This document shows positions 50,667 to 58,395 of a DNA stretch of 64,000 nt, piece by piece; position 1 is the first letter of the stretch; the number at the start of each line of letters is the position of its first letter. Location: assembly GCF_900269665.1 (NCBI RefSeq), contig NZ_LT985363.1:1-64000 (forward strand), given 5' to 3'. The notes below the pieces were generated by a model. The model was not told the origin of the DNA, searched no databases, and was given only the letters and a program-made list of their open reading frames with translations. The translations under genes were made by a program, and so were the position numbers. This stretch comes from Nocardia suismassiliense (GTDB lineage Bacteria > Actinomycetota > Actinomycetes > Mycobacteriales > Mycobacteriaceae).

Positions 50667-50756
50667 GTGCTCGTTTTCGGGCTCGTTCTCATCGCCGTCC
50701 TCGCGCACGTATCCGCGCTGGTGAAGGCGGCCATTTACACCATCACCACTCACTGA
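50667..50756 (+). CDS. 29-residue hydrophobic peptide
   Basis: GTG start with AGGAGG at perfect spacing. The peptide is VLVFGLVLIAVLAHVSALVK followed by AAIYTITTH, essentially one TM helix with a short polar tail. Strong ribosome site and regular codons argue that it is real. It lies 57 nt before the secreted protein gene, probably in one transcript. It could be a small membrane regulator, a holin-like peptide or a type I toxin-like peptide. Confidence 0.5.
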   Translation: MLVFGLVLIAVLAHVSALVKAAIYTITTH

Positions 50757-50813
50757 CAAGACCAAACACGAACCACTCCAACACCTTTCAGCACGACAAG
50801 AGGAGAGGGAGCC

Positions 50814-51215
50814 ATGATGCCCATCAGACTCACCGCTGTCGTCTCTGCGGCCGCTTCACTCGCGCTCGCGCTGGCCGGGCCCGCTTGCGCTGAGCCGGTC
50901 GAGGCCCAGCGTGGGCCGAAGCGCTGCACGGGGGCGACCGGATCACAAGTGTGCCTGCGGGTCTGGGACGAATCAGGCAACCTCATGGTCCAGCCGTCCG
51001 GCGACTATCGCGACTACGCAATCGAGGCCACCGACGCGAAGAACCGCTTCGGCAATACCACCTCATACCGCGATCCGATGACTCGCGCGAACCGCATTGT
51101 CGACTTGGGGCCTCTCATCGCCATGACCATCCGCGCACGAGGCGTCGCCCGCATCGGAGCACCCGATTCCGCGGATCGCAGCGAATGGCTCACCGTCCAC
51201 TGGCCCCTCCCATAG
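50814..51215 (+). CDS. Small secreted protein
   Basis: 133 aa with ATGs at 50814 and 50817 behind GAGGGAG. A classical Sec signal peptide is present: MMPIRLTAVVSAAASLALALAG with a cleavage-like ACA at ~24-26. The mature part has two Cys (CTGATGSQVC, probable disulfide), then beta strands LRVWDESGNLMV and YRDYAIEATD. Extracytoplasmic location is expected. No family recognised. Confidence 0.6.
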   Translation: MMPIRLTAVVSAAASLALALAGPACAEPVEAQRGPKRCTGATGSQVCLRVWDESGNLMVQPSGDYRDYAIEATDAKNRFGNTTSYRDPMTRANRIVDLGPLIAMTIRARGVARIGAPDSADRSEWLTVHWPLP

Positions 51216-51379
51216 CACGAGGAGCATCGGAAGCTCCGCCGCGATCCACACCGCCGGTGTCGATCGGGCGCCCATGCTCCGCGTCGGCCTGCTATCTCCT
51301 GAAGTCACCCCCGCGATTCAGCGCCCACACCGAAGGACAGGCTGGCCGTTCCGCTCATCCACACGACGAGAGATCTCCC

Positions 51380-51850
51380 ATGACTACCGCATACGCTGCA
51401 CACACCCCGCTCGCCGGTTCAGCGCCGGTCACGCCCACACGGACTCTGCCGACCAAACAGGTGACACTCCGGCAGGCCGTTCCCACCCCGCATGGGGTAC
51501 TTCCTCCCGGAACCACCGTCGCCGCAACGGTGACGCCCTACGAGCGAGGGTGGCGTTGGAGGCTGCACCTGAGCGACCCGGGCGGTGAGCCTTACACCAT
51601 CGACGGTGTCGACCCCGAAGCGATCAGGGGCCGCTATCAGACGCGGGACAACGCAATCAGCCGAGCCGTCGCATTCGAGGAGTACGGATTCGCTCGCGAC
51701 GGCCTCGGGTACGCCCCCAGCCAAGCCTTTCGGTTCGTGTCCCAGCGCTGCAAGAAGGACCCGAAAACCCTGCGGGACTGGGGATTCCATCAGCTCGACG
51801 CCTTGCCAGCCGATGCAGCTGATACGGCGGCCGGCGAGCGGTCGACATGA
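51380..51850 (+). CDS. Hypothetical protein
   Basis: 156 aa from ATG 51380, near the signal GAGAGATC; the frame is open to 50951 but that is shadow. Beta-rich middle (GTTVAATVTPYERGWRWRLHLSDPGGEPYTIDGVDPEAI, 44-82) followed by a helical RDNAISRAVAFEEYGFA segment. The stop overlaps the next ATG (ATGA). First of four overlapping genes (51380-52819), which suggests a stoichiometric complex or a linked regulation. No family recognised. Confidence 0.55.
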   Translation: MTTAYAAHTPLAGSAPVTPTRTLPTKQVTLRQAVPTPHGVLPPGTTVAATVTPYERGWRWRLHLSDPGGEPYTIDGVDPEAIRGRYQTRDNAISRAVAFEEYGFARDGLGYAPSQAFRFVSQRCKKDPKTLRDWGFHQLDALPADAADTAAGERST

Positions 51851-52233
51851 GCACCGCGATCGCGCAGGAGTCCGAGGTGGCCTCCTGCGATCACACGCCC
51901 CGAGAGTTGCGCACCGCGGTCAGCCGCCTATCCCGCGACAGCGGGCTCTTCGACCGCGCACTGTCGTCCAACGCCCGAAGTCCCAAACAGCGCCTCAAGG
52001 CAGCCAGCGAGTGCGGCATCGCCATGACCGAACTGGTCCAATCTCTTCGCCAGTGCGTCGACGACCCGGCGCTGGCACCGGAGCTACGCGAACTCATCCA
52101 CGCGCTGATCACCCCGTTGGCCACCCTCGACGACAGCCCCGCCGATCAGCCAGCCTCGAGTTCGCCACCGTGCCCAGCTCCTCCCGTCAGGAGGACTCGA
52201 CCGGATACCAACCCAGAGGGGCGCGAGGGATGA
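51847..52233 (+). CDS. Small helical hypothetical protein
   Basis: 128 aa, ATGA overlap with the gene before and the gene after. Helices: LRTAVSRLSRDSGLFDRAL (residues ~21-39) and LKAASECGIAMTELVQSLRQCV (~50-71). The C-terminal third is Pro/Ser-rich. Function unknown. Confidence 0.5.
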   Translation: MSTAIAQESEVASCDHTPRELRTAVSRLSRDSGLFDRALSSNARSPKQRLKAASECGIAMTELVQSLRQCVDDPALAPELRELIHALITPLATLDDSPADQPASSSPPCPAPPVRRTRPDTNPEGREG

Positions 52234-52445
52234 GCCCTTCCATCTTGGCGGGCAGATCGCGCGCGACCGTGCCGACCCCAGAGATCGGGAGCCGCTTCTC
52301 GAGCCCTGGTGATGTGGCGCATTCATCACCACGATTTCACCCAGTGCTTCCGACGTCGTTGGACTTCGTCGAATGCCGGATTCGCGATCACCAACCGCGT
52401 CCTGAACAATCAGGATTCCGCTCCATAGAAGGGAGCTGCCCATGA
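52230..52445 (+). CDS. Small ORF coupled on both sides
   Basis: 71 aa (starts MSPSILAGRSRATVPTPE). Its ATG overlaps the previous TGA and its TGA overlaps the next ATG. The composition is Pro/Ser/Arg-rich with little predicted structure, and codon bias is modest, so it may be a translational-coupling leader rather than a functional protein. Confidence 0.4.
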   Translation: MSPSILAGRSRATVPTPEIGSRFSSPGDVAHSSPRFHPVLPTSLDFVECRIRDHQPRPEQSGFRSIEGSCP

Positions 52446-52819
52446 CCACCATCGACCGCGCCAGCCACGACCAGGCAAGCTCCTTGGAAGCCACCGCACT
52501 GATCGGCCCGGTGCGCTGTTATCCGCAGATTCTGCGGGTCGCCGCTGAACTCGCGAGCAGCGGGCACCAGGTGCTTCCGCCGATCGCGTCGATAGTCGGC
52601 GTCCACCTGGGACCGCTCACCGACCGAATCGATCGACTACAACGACATCTCATCGATCTCGCTGACCGGGTCCTTGTCGTTACCGACGAGCACTGCGTCT
52701 ACGACCAACCCACCCGTGACTACGTCGACTATGCACTGGCAAGCGGCAAGGATGTCACCCGCCACAGGCGATCTGCGGACTCTGATCAGTTCGATGCCAC
52801 GATGAAGGTGCTGCACTGA
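52442..52819 (+). CDS. Nucleoside 2-deoxyribosyltransferase-like / DUF4406-like protein
   Basis: 125 aa. The pattern ALIGPVRCYPQILRVAAELASSGHQVLPP (residues ~19-47), then HLIDLADRVLVVTDE (~70-84) and TRDYVDYALASGKDV (~91-105) fits the Rossmann-like fold of deoxyribosyltransferases (SGPM..., GH.V, AD.V.V..., El.YA...GK.V). The usual first-strand Gly-Pro is present as LIGPV. Such plasmid/phage proteins may act on nucleotides or be binding-only relatives. It is the last of four overlapping genes. Family assignment is by pattern. Confidence 0.55.
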   Translation: MTTIDRASHDQASSLEATALIGPVRCYPQILRVAAELASSGHQVLPPIASIVGVHLGPLTDRIDRLQRHLIDLADRVLVVTDEHCVYDQPTRDYVDYALASGKDVTRHRRSADSDQFDATMKVLH

Positions 52820-52863
52820 CCCGCAGCACAGCAGGAACGTTCACAGCAACCGACATCGTCCGA

Positions 52864-53517
52864 ATGTCGGTACCGTCAATTAAGTTGTGCCGTATGGACT
52901 TTGCCCCTCAACGCGCGGTGGCTGTCGACACGCTTGCGGGTTCGACCGCGCCGGACGGGATAGGCATCCGCGCCGACCAACTGCCGCCGAGCACGCACGG
53001 TTCCAATTTGCGGGCCGTGGTCTCTGCGGCGGTGGGGGACGCGCTGAGAATTCCGGTCTGCGCGGCCGCCGGTGATCGGTGCGAGATCTGCGGAGCGGAG
53101 TCGAGGTCGAGCGGCAGAGCGCGGCGTCCCGCCTGCCACGAGAAATGGGAGTTCGAGTTCCGCGAGGGGCGACCGGTGCAGCGCTTGGCGCGGTTGGTCG
53201 CGCTGTGCACAGGATGCCATGAGGTTCAACACGCCGGCTATGCGCGCGTGCAGCGGCGCGAGCACGAGGTCGTGCGACGGCTGTGCACCCTCAACGGCTG
53301 GACCGCCGAGCAAGCCCACGCTGACTTGGCACGTGCGGATGCGCGGTGCGCCGCGCTGGATGCCTTCTCATGGGATCTGGACTTGTCGGTGCTGCGCGGA
53401 CAGCTGGTGCTCGAGGAGTACGCCGAGCTGATGGTTCCAGCCGAGGAGCGGGCACGGCTGGGCAATTCGTATTTCCGGCTTCCCGCCTCGACGACAGCGG
53501 TGCTGGCGTCGCGCTGA
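52864..53517 (+). CDS. HNH-like zinc-finger protein
   Basis: 217 aa; ATG 52894 (MDFAPQRAV) is an equally good start. Central cluster: GDRCEICGAESR (CxxC, residues ~70), CHEKWEFE (~88) and LVALCTGCHEVQHAG (~112-126, CxxCH...H). This matches small HNH-type proteins of phages and plasmids with two zinc knuckles; a catalytic His may be lost or shifted. The C-terminal half is helical (EVVRRLCTLNGWTAEQAHADLARADARC). Possible DNA endonuclease or binding protein. Confidence 0.65.
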   Translation: MSVPSIKLCRMDFAPQRAVAVDTLAGSTAPDGIGIRADQLPPSTHGSNLRAVVSAAVGDALRIPVCAAAGDRCEICGAESRSSGRARRPACHEKWEFEFREGRPVQRLARLVALCTGCHEVQHAGYARVQRREHEVVRRLCTLNGWTAEQAHADLARADARCAALDAFSWDLDLSVLRGQLVLEEYAELMVPAEERARLGNSYFRLPASTTAVLASR

Positions 53518-53705
53518 TCGGCACGGGGTAGGAGAAGTGTGCGGGGACGGTTCGGTGGGTGCTGAGGCCATAGCGCGTGCGGCGACCAGCACACTGCCGG
53601 TGGGTGTTCGGTGCTGGATTCGAGTAGTCGACCGCGACGATCGGTGTCAACCGCTTCCGCTGCCACGCTCGTGTTGGTGGAAGCCACGCACCGACGGAGG
53701 ACACA

Positions 53706-54254
53706 GTGGTCGAACAATCTTCTGCCGATCCCCCGGCTGACCATCCGGGCCTCGATGAGCGGCTGCATCGGGAGTTCGCCGCGAACACCGCACGGGTGAT
53801 CGAGCAGATCACCCAGAGCCTCAGCGGTTCCGACAGTGGCAAGCTGCCTGACCTGTGGAGCGAGGTCTCTCGGCTCGCTAACGCGCAGGCGCTGCGCTCT
53901 GCTGATGTGCTCGTCACCGCCGAGGAGCCCAACGACGTGCTCGACCCACAGCGCCTGGGAGACCTAACTCGGGCCCACATAAACGAGACCACACGCGCCG
54001 AACTGAGACGATTCCTCGACAGTGTCCCGTCCGGAAAAGACCTCACCGCAGTAGGCGACCAGGTCGACAGGCCCGCAGCGTCCACGACGTTGCCCGACGG
54101 CTTGTCCCGACAGCTCGCCGCAGCCGCGCGCGGGCACAGCTCCACCAGCGGAGCTCGTTCATCGGCCGCCTCGCCGCCACCACTGCCGCAGCGAGACAGT
54201 GGGCCTGACGTCGATGAAGCAGTACCAGTAACTGACAGCTGCGAAGGATTGTGA
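53706..54254 (+). CDS. Hypothetical helical protein
   Basis: 182 aa; AGGACACA lies upstream. Largely helical (LDERLHREFAANTARVIEQITQSL, residues ~16-39) with an acidic/polar C-terminal third of low complexity. 7 nt separate it from the 54262 gene, so the two form an operon. Possible adaptor or coiled-coil partner for the large downstream protein. No family recognised. Confidence 0.55.
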   Translation: MVEQSSADPPADHPGLDERLHREFAANTARVIEQITQSLSGSDSGKLPDLWSEVSRLANAQALRSADVLVTAEEPNDVLDPQRLGDLTRAHINETTRAELRRFLDSVPSGKDLTAVGDQVDRPAASTTLPDGLSRQLAAAARGHSSTSGARSSAASPPPLPQRDSGPDVDEAVPVTDSCEGL

Positions 54255-54261
54255 GCTGACA

Positions 54262-56280
54262 ATGACCGACCCCGTCAAAGGTTCCAGGTTCGGCGACGTC
54301 GAGCTCGAAGCCGCTGAGCCTGAGCTCACCCGCGAGCAATTCCGATCGGAGCTGCTCACGCTGCACGCGAAACTTCTCGCTTCCCCCGATCCGTTTGATC
54401 GCGAACGTCGACGCCGGTTCTGGTTCGAGGTGGGTGAGCAGATCGCCCGTCTCGACGATGTACTCACCGCCGGAGCGGTCCTGGATGATCTCGGGCAGAT
54501 CCGGCGAGCGAAGGCTGTGCTGCAGGTGCTGCGCCATGGAGCGACCGCGACCGATCCGTGGACGGTCGTCACTGACTCCGCCCTCGACCCTGCTGACTGG
54601 CTGCGCAGCCAGTCCGTGCGGCCACCCCTTGCAGGATCCGACTACGCCTTCGACAGCGCGATGGACCTGATCGACGCGGTCTACGAATTATCGGACCAGG
54701 TAACGGGTTTTCGTCACGCGTCCCCTGAAGCCGAGCTCGCCGAAGAACCCTCCATCCTCGCGCTGGGCCGCCAGATCCTGGCCAACCTCGACAACCCGCA
54801 GGTCGTGTTGCACGACGAAGCTGCCCAGCGAATCCGGGTGGCCATCACGATGATGCTCGACGGTGGGGAGTCCCGGTTTTTGTGGGAGCGGATCTCGGTC
54901 AACGACACCGATCCGGACCTGTTTACGCACTGGCGGCGCCACACTCTCGACTATCGCAGCAGCGACTGGGTGACCGCGACCGGCGGACCAGAGCGCTTCC
55001 CCGATATGCCGTGGTTGTCGAAAGTCCCTGACTACCACCGGCCCCCGCTGAAGAGCCGCGACGAGTTCGACGTCGCGTTGATCGATTTGGTTGAACACCT
55101 GCGTGTAATCGCTCCCGCGGAGGCTGATGGAGCGCTGTCAGCGGCGCAACGTTATTGGGATGTTCGGTTCGTTGACCTGGTCGGCAGCATCGCCGCGACG
55201 ATGCGTCAACATGACCGCTTTCTCAGCGCGATCACCGTTGCCCACGGCGAACGGATGCTGGCCGTGCTCTACCAACAGGAATGGCCTGGACTGCATCCCG
55301 GTGAGGTTGCCGACATAGTCGGTGACCCCATCGAATTCGAGGATTGGCGCGTGACCCGCAACCGCCGGCTGGCTGACAGCGCGGTCTTGCAACGTAGCCT
55401 GTTCGACAGCCTGATGAGCCATGGGCGCTACCCCGGAGACGTCGACGCGGTCAGTCCGCTGCGATCGCGCGGGCAGCTCGGAGGGTATCTGACCCGGATG
55501 GCGCGCAAGGCGTTCTTCACCCCCAACGGACCCGAATTCGACCACCTGGCACGAATTGTGCTGCGCACAGCGCGCACCGACCTGTTCACCCCCACGGAAA
55601 CAGCACAGATCGAAGCGTCCGTGGCCATGTTGGGCATGCGAAAAGAACTGACATTGGGTGACGGCACGCCCCCTGCCGAGATCGCAATTCGCAGCACGCT
55701 GTTCCAGCGTTACGTGGACCGTGGCGACCAGACCACTCAGCGTCTCGATGAGCAGTTCCGCCGCCTCGCGCCGGGCCTGGCGCCATACCGGCCCTTCGCA
55801 CAGGATCACACCTACCCGTTGCTGTCTCGGCACGCCGTGATCGCCGCAGTCGACACCCTCGCCGTCCTGCACCGCGCCCACGACTATCTTGAACCCGCCG
55901 AGTTCAATCGCACGTTCCGCTCCCTCGCCGAGTCTGCGGTGTTCACCCTGGGTCACGACAATCAGTTCGCCGAACATGAGCGAACAGGTCTCGAGATCGC
56001 GATAGCGGCAAGTGCCGCAGGGGAAATGCTTCCTCTCGCCTACGCCAGCGACCTCGGCCTCAACCCCTCGGTCCTTGCCGTGTGGCAGATGGCGCGCGAG
56101 CTCGCTACTTCACCTACCGCCGATCGCAGCAACCACAGAGAACCGGCCTTGGTCGCCGGTTTGACCGCGGCGACTTTGGGCCGAGCTGGTGCCTCCGCCG
56201 AGATGGCCCACAGGGATACAAGCATCGAAGTCACGCCAGCCATCGAACTCACGCCAGCGTCCCCGGATCTAGCTCCCTGA
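54262..56280 (+). CDS. Large hypothetical protein
   Basis: 672 aa, no family recognised. Almost entirely helical, with acidic N-terminus. Segments of note are LRRRFWFEVGEQIARLDDVLTAGAVLDDL-like helices (around residues 50-77), WERISVNDTDPDLFTHWRRHTLDY (~212-235) and a late AAVDTLAVLHRAHDYLEPAEFNRTFRSLAESAVFTLG region (~529-565). No TM, signal peptide, Walker or nuclease motif is seen. The last ~50 residues are low-complexity. Its 3' end overlaps the end of the convergent 56269 gene by 12 nt. Confidence 0.6.
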   Translation: MTDPVKGSRFGDVELEAAEPELTREQFRSELLTLHAKLLASPDPFDRERRRRFWFEVGEQIARLDDVLTAGAVLDDLGQIRRAKAVLQVLRHGATATDPWTVVTDSALDPADWLRSQSVRPPLAGSDYAFDSAMDLIDAVYELSDQVTGFRHASPEAELAEEPSILALGRQILANLDNPQVVLHDEAAQRIRVAITMMLDGGESRFLWERISVNDTDPDLFTHWRRHTLDYRSSDWVTATGGPERFPDMPWLSKVPDYHRPPLKSRDEFDVALIDLVEHLRVIAPAEADGALSAAQRYWDVRFVDLVGSIAATMRQHDRFLSAITVAHGERMLAVLYQQEWPGLHPGEVADIVGDPIEFEDWRVTRNRRLADSAVLQRSLFDSLMSHGRYPGDVDAVSPLRSRGQLGGYLTRMARKAFFTPNGPEFDHLARIVLRTARTDLFTPTETAQIEASVAMLGMRKELTLGDGTPPAEIAIRSTLFQRYVDRGDQTTQRLDEQFRRLAPGLAPYRPFAQDHTYPLLSRHAVIAAVDTLAVLHRAHDYLEPAEFNRTFRSLAESAVFTLGHDNQFAEHERTGLEIAIAASAAGEMLPLAYASDLGLNPSVLAVWQMARELATSPTADRSNHREPALVAGLTAATLGRAGASAEMAHRDTSIEVTPAIELTPASPDLAP

Positions 56281-56877
56281 GTTTCCAGAGCCCTCTGCAC
56301 GCGACGGGTGTTCTGTCGAGGCGAGCCCCTCGGCCAGGTCTTCGTAAACCGCGGAGAACCCCCCAGCGAGTTCGGAGGCACGGACCAGCCCTCGGCGCAG
56401 ATCTTCGGGCACTTGCGACCGGTAGGCGAGGTCCGCCGAAGCGGCCTTGAGCCACTTACCCAGCTGCGCGATCCGCAACAGCAGCGAGCGCAGCTCGCCC
56501 GCTTTCAACCCCGCGCCAGGTGAAGCCGGGCGGCGCTGATAGTGCTCGGTCAACGACAACGTTGTCACCACCACGTCAGCGATCTGAGGCCGGCCAACAC
56601 TGGCAGCAAGGGCGTTGGCCGCCGCTGTCGCTGCCCGTAACGCCATCCCGGCGTGAAGGCCCAGCCGCATGAGGTCGTCGGTGGAATCCATCGCCTCCCG
56701 AAATGCCTGGTGCAGTCGTACAACCGTTGCCTGACTCGTCGCGGAGCGGCGCCACCAGCGCGGCGGGGGCGGATTCAGTATCGGACCCAAAATCGTAAAC
56801 GCGTGCTCCACGCGTCGACGAGCGCTCTCGATCTCGGGTGCCACCGCTGCGACAGTTGCCGTGTGCGTGCCCGTCAC
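56269..56877 (-). CDS. Hypothetical helical protein
   Basis: 202 aa if GTG 56877 is used; a longer frame starts at 56937. Helical throughout: RRVEHAFTILGPIL, then VVRLHQAFREAMDSTDDLMRLGLHAGMALRAATAAANALAAS (residues ~49-90), and SLLLRIAQLGKWLKAASADLAYRS. The RRS...VVRLHQAF segment loosely resembles that of the 12969 protein. Convergent with the 54262 gene. Function unknown. Confidence 0.5.
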   Translation of the reverse strand: MTGTHTATVAAVAPEIESARRRVEHAFTILGPILNPPPPRWWRRSATSQATVVRLHQAFREAMDSTDDLMRLGLHAGMALRAATAAANALAASVGRPQIADVVVTTLSLTEHYQRRPASPGAGLKAGELRSLLLRIAQLGKWLKAASADLAYRSQVPEDLRRGLVRASELAGGFSAVYEDLAEGLASTEHPSRAEGSGNSGS

Positions 56878-57141
56878 AACGCCGGTGGGCCGCTCACCCC
56901 GGCCGGTGTTGCCGTCGCGGCGCGGGCTGCCGGCCACTGTAATTCCCCCATCTGTTGGTCGTGCCGATCAGCGTAATGCGGCGCGGACAGCTCAGGGCAG
57001 CGACGGTGTCGAGAAGTTCTGCGCCGGTCCTGTGGAGACAGACCGACACCCCGACTGGGCTCGCAGATGTCGGTTGAGGCGGGTGGCCGCGCGGTGAGGC
57101 CATCGGGATAGACGAGCCTGTAGCTCTTCCGGCCGACGCAC

Positions 57142-57162
57142 GCTAGCATTATGGAATTCTAG
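57142..57162 (+). promoter_or_regulatory. Operator-like site related to the 20-bp palindrome
   Basis: GCTAGCATT, then ATG, then GAATTCTAG: two half-sites of the CTAG/ATTC type seen at 6287 and 50361, arranged with altered spacing. It lies 142 nt before the ATG at 57304. Confidence 0.4.
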
Positions 57163-57303
57163 TCTCTCAGGATCGGGTATCCGCCTCGACACGAAACTCA
57201 CCGTGCTCCATCGCTGACCCCTGGCGCCGAACACCAGTCCAGACCCAGCCCCAACGCTTCGACCCACGACAAGTCAATGCCCAGAACAAAACAGGAGAAC
57301 TAC

Positions 57304-57891
57304 ATGCCCATCGAGACGACATCGACGACATCGAACCCGATGTGGCCCCAGTGGCATGCGGTCGACGCAGCATTGGATCGACTGCATTCGGTGTTGATGT
57401 CCACCAGCGATCACATCACCGAGCCGATTGCCCGCTACGCCCAGTGGGCGGCCGCCGCCGTGCAGGACATCGAAACAACCGCCGCCGCACTGGATTCGGC
57501 TTCGCTGGACCTGATCGACGCCGAGGTGAAGGCGTTGCGGAATCCGCTGCCGTACTCCCGACGCAATTGGTATTCGGCGTTGGATGCCGTGTCGTGCGTG
57601 AGCGTTTCCCCGCCACTGCGGGCGTTGCTTTCCCCCGAACGCCGCGATCGGTTGACCGAGAAGCTGGGCGCCGGTGTCTGGGGGGCGGTGCTCGCCGCCA
57701 CCACACAAGGCATTCGCCGGGGCGGTGACCTCGAATGGCAACTCGACATCCTGGGACGACCGTGGCGAACGGCTGGCCTGGTACTACCGCACACAGATCT
57801 GCGCCCCCTTCCGCTGACCATCACAGGGCCTACCAGACAGGAAGTGGTGCCGAGCGTGATGCGGCCCGCCGGAACGGATTTCGTGACTTAA
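57304..57891 (+). CDS. Hypothetical protein
   Basis: 195 aa from ATG 57304 with GGAGA upstream (an in-frame ATG at 57277 is weaker). Helical N-terminal half: HAVDAALDRLHSVLMSTSDHITEPIARYAQWAAAAVQDIETTAAALD (17-63). The C-terminal part includes GDLEWQLDILGRPWRTAGLVLP. The region upstream has the palindrome-type site. Followed by the methyltransferase remnant. No family recognised. Confidence 0.55.
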   Translation: MPIETTSTTSNPMWPQWHAVDAALDRLHSVLMSTSDHITEPIARYAQWAAAAVQDIETTAAALDSASLDLIDAEVKALRNPLPYSRRNWYSALDAVSCVSVSPPLRALLSPERRDRLTEKLGAGVWGAVLAATTQGIRRGGDLEWQLDILGRPWRTAGLVLPHTDLRPLPLTITGPTRQEVVPSVMRPAGTDFVT

Positions 57892-57924
57892 TGGCGAGCG
57901 GGTTCGGCGGTCGCGGGCGCACGG

Positions 57925-58130
57925 ATGGTCGGGTTGTTCGTCGGGATCGGTGGGCTCGAGCCCAGCCTCGCCCGCAACCGCTGGCAGTCCGAGCTGCTGT
58001 GCGAGATCGACGCGGGCGGGCAAGGCGCGGCGTCCCCCGCCAGGACCTGTCCAGGCCAGCCGCACCGCGGGCATCACCAGCAAGCGCTCGGGCCTGGTCA
58101 CCGACGTGTTCCGGTTGGCGTATCGCCACC
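57925..58130 (+). pseudogene. Remnant of a C5-cytosine DNA methyltransferase
   Basis: Frame 1 from 57925 reads MVGLFVGIGGLEPSLARN and WQSELLCEID, the SAM-binding motif I and motif II of Dcm/HhaI-type enzymes (normally GLFAGIGG..., CEID). After a gap, another frame near 58045-58125 reads ASRTAGITSKRSGLVTDVFRLA, resembling the segment just after motif IV (AGR.AGI...SGLV.EVFRL). The catalytic PCQ loop and target-recognition domain are missing. It is therefore an internally deleted, frameshifted fragment. It indicates that a restriction-modification gene was once here. Confidence 0.55.
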
Positions 58131-58395
58131 GCAGATCATTCGCTTTGCAGGGGCGTCTCGGCACGAATTATGCTTCGCCCCAATATGTCTCGGCTCGGCA
58201 TCCGATTTCGGCGTTGCCGAAATTTCACACCTTGTGCACCCACTCCAGGTGGGAAAGGCCACCGCTTCGTCGACGCGGAAGCCGAATAGTTCGGGAATGG
58301 CACAGCGATTTCCCGGCGCCCCCGCGATCGCATGGCCGCACCTCGCCCGTGCGTCGGCCTCGTCGACTGCAACCGATTCGGCATCAGGACTCCGC

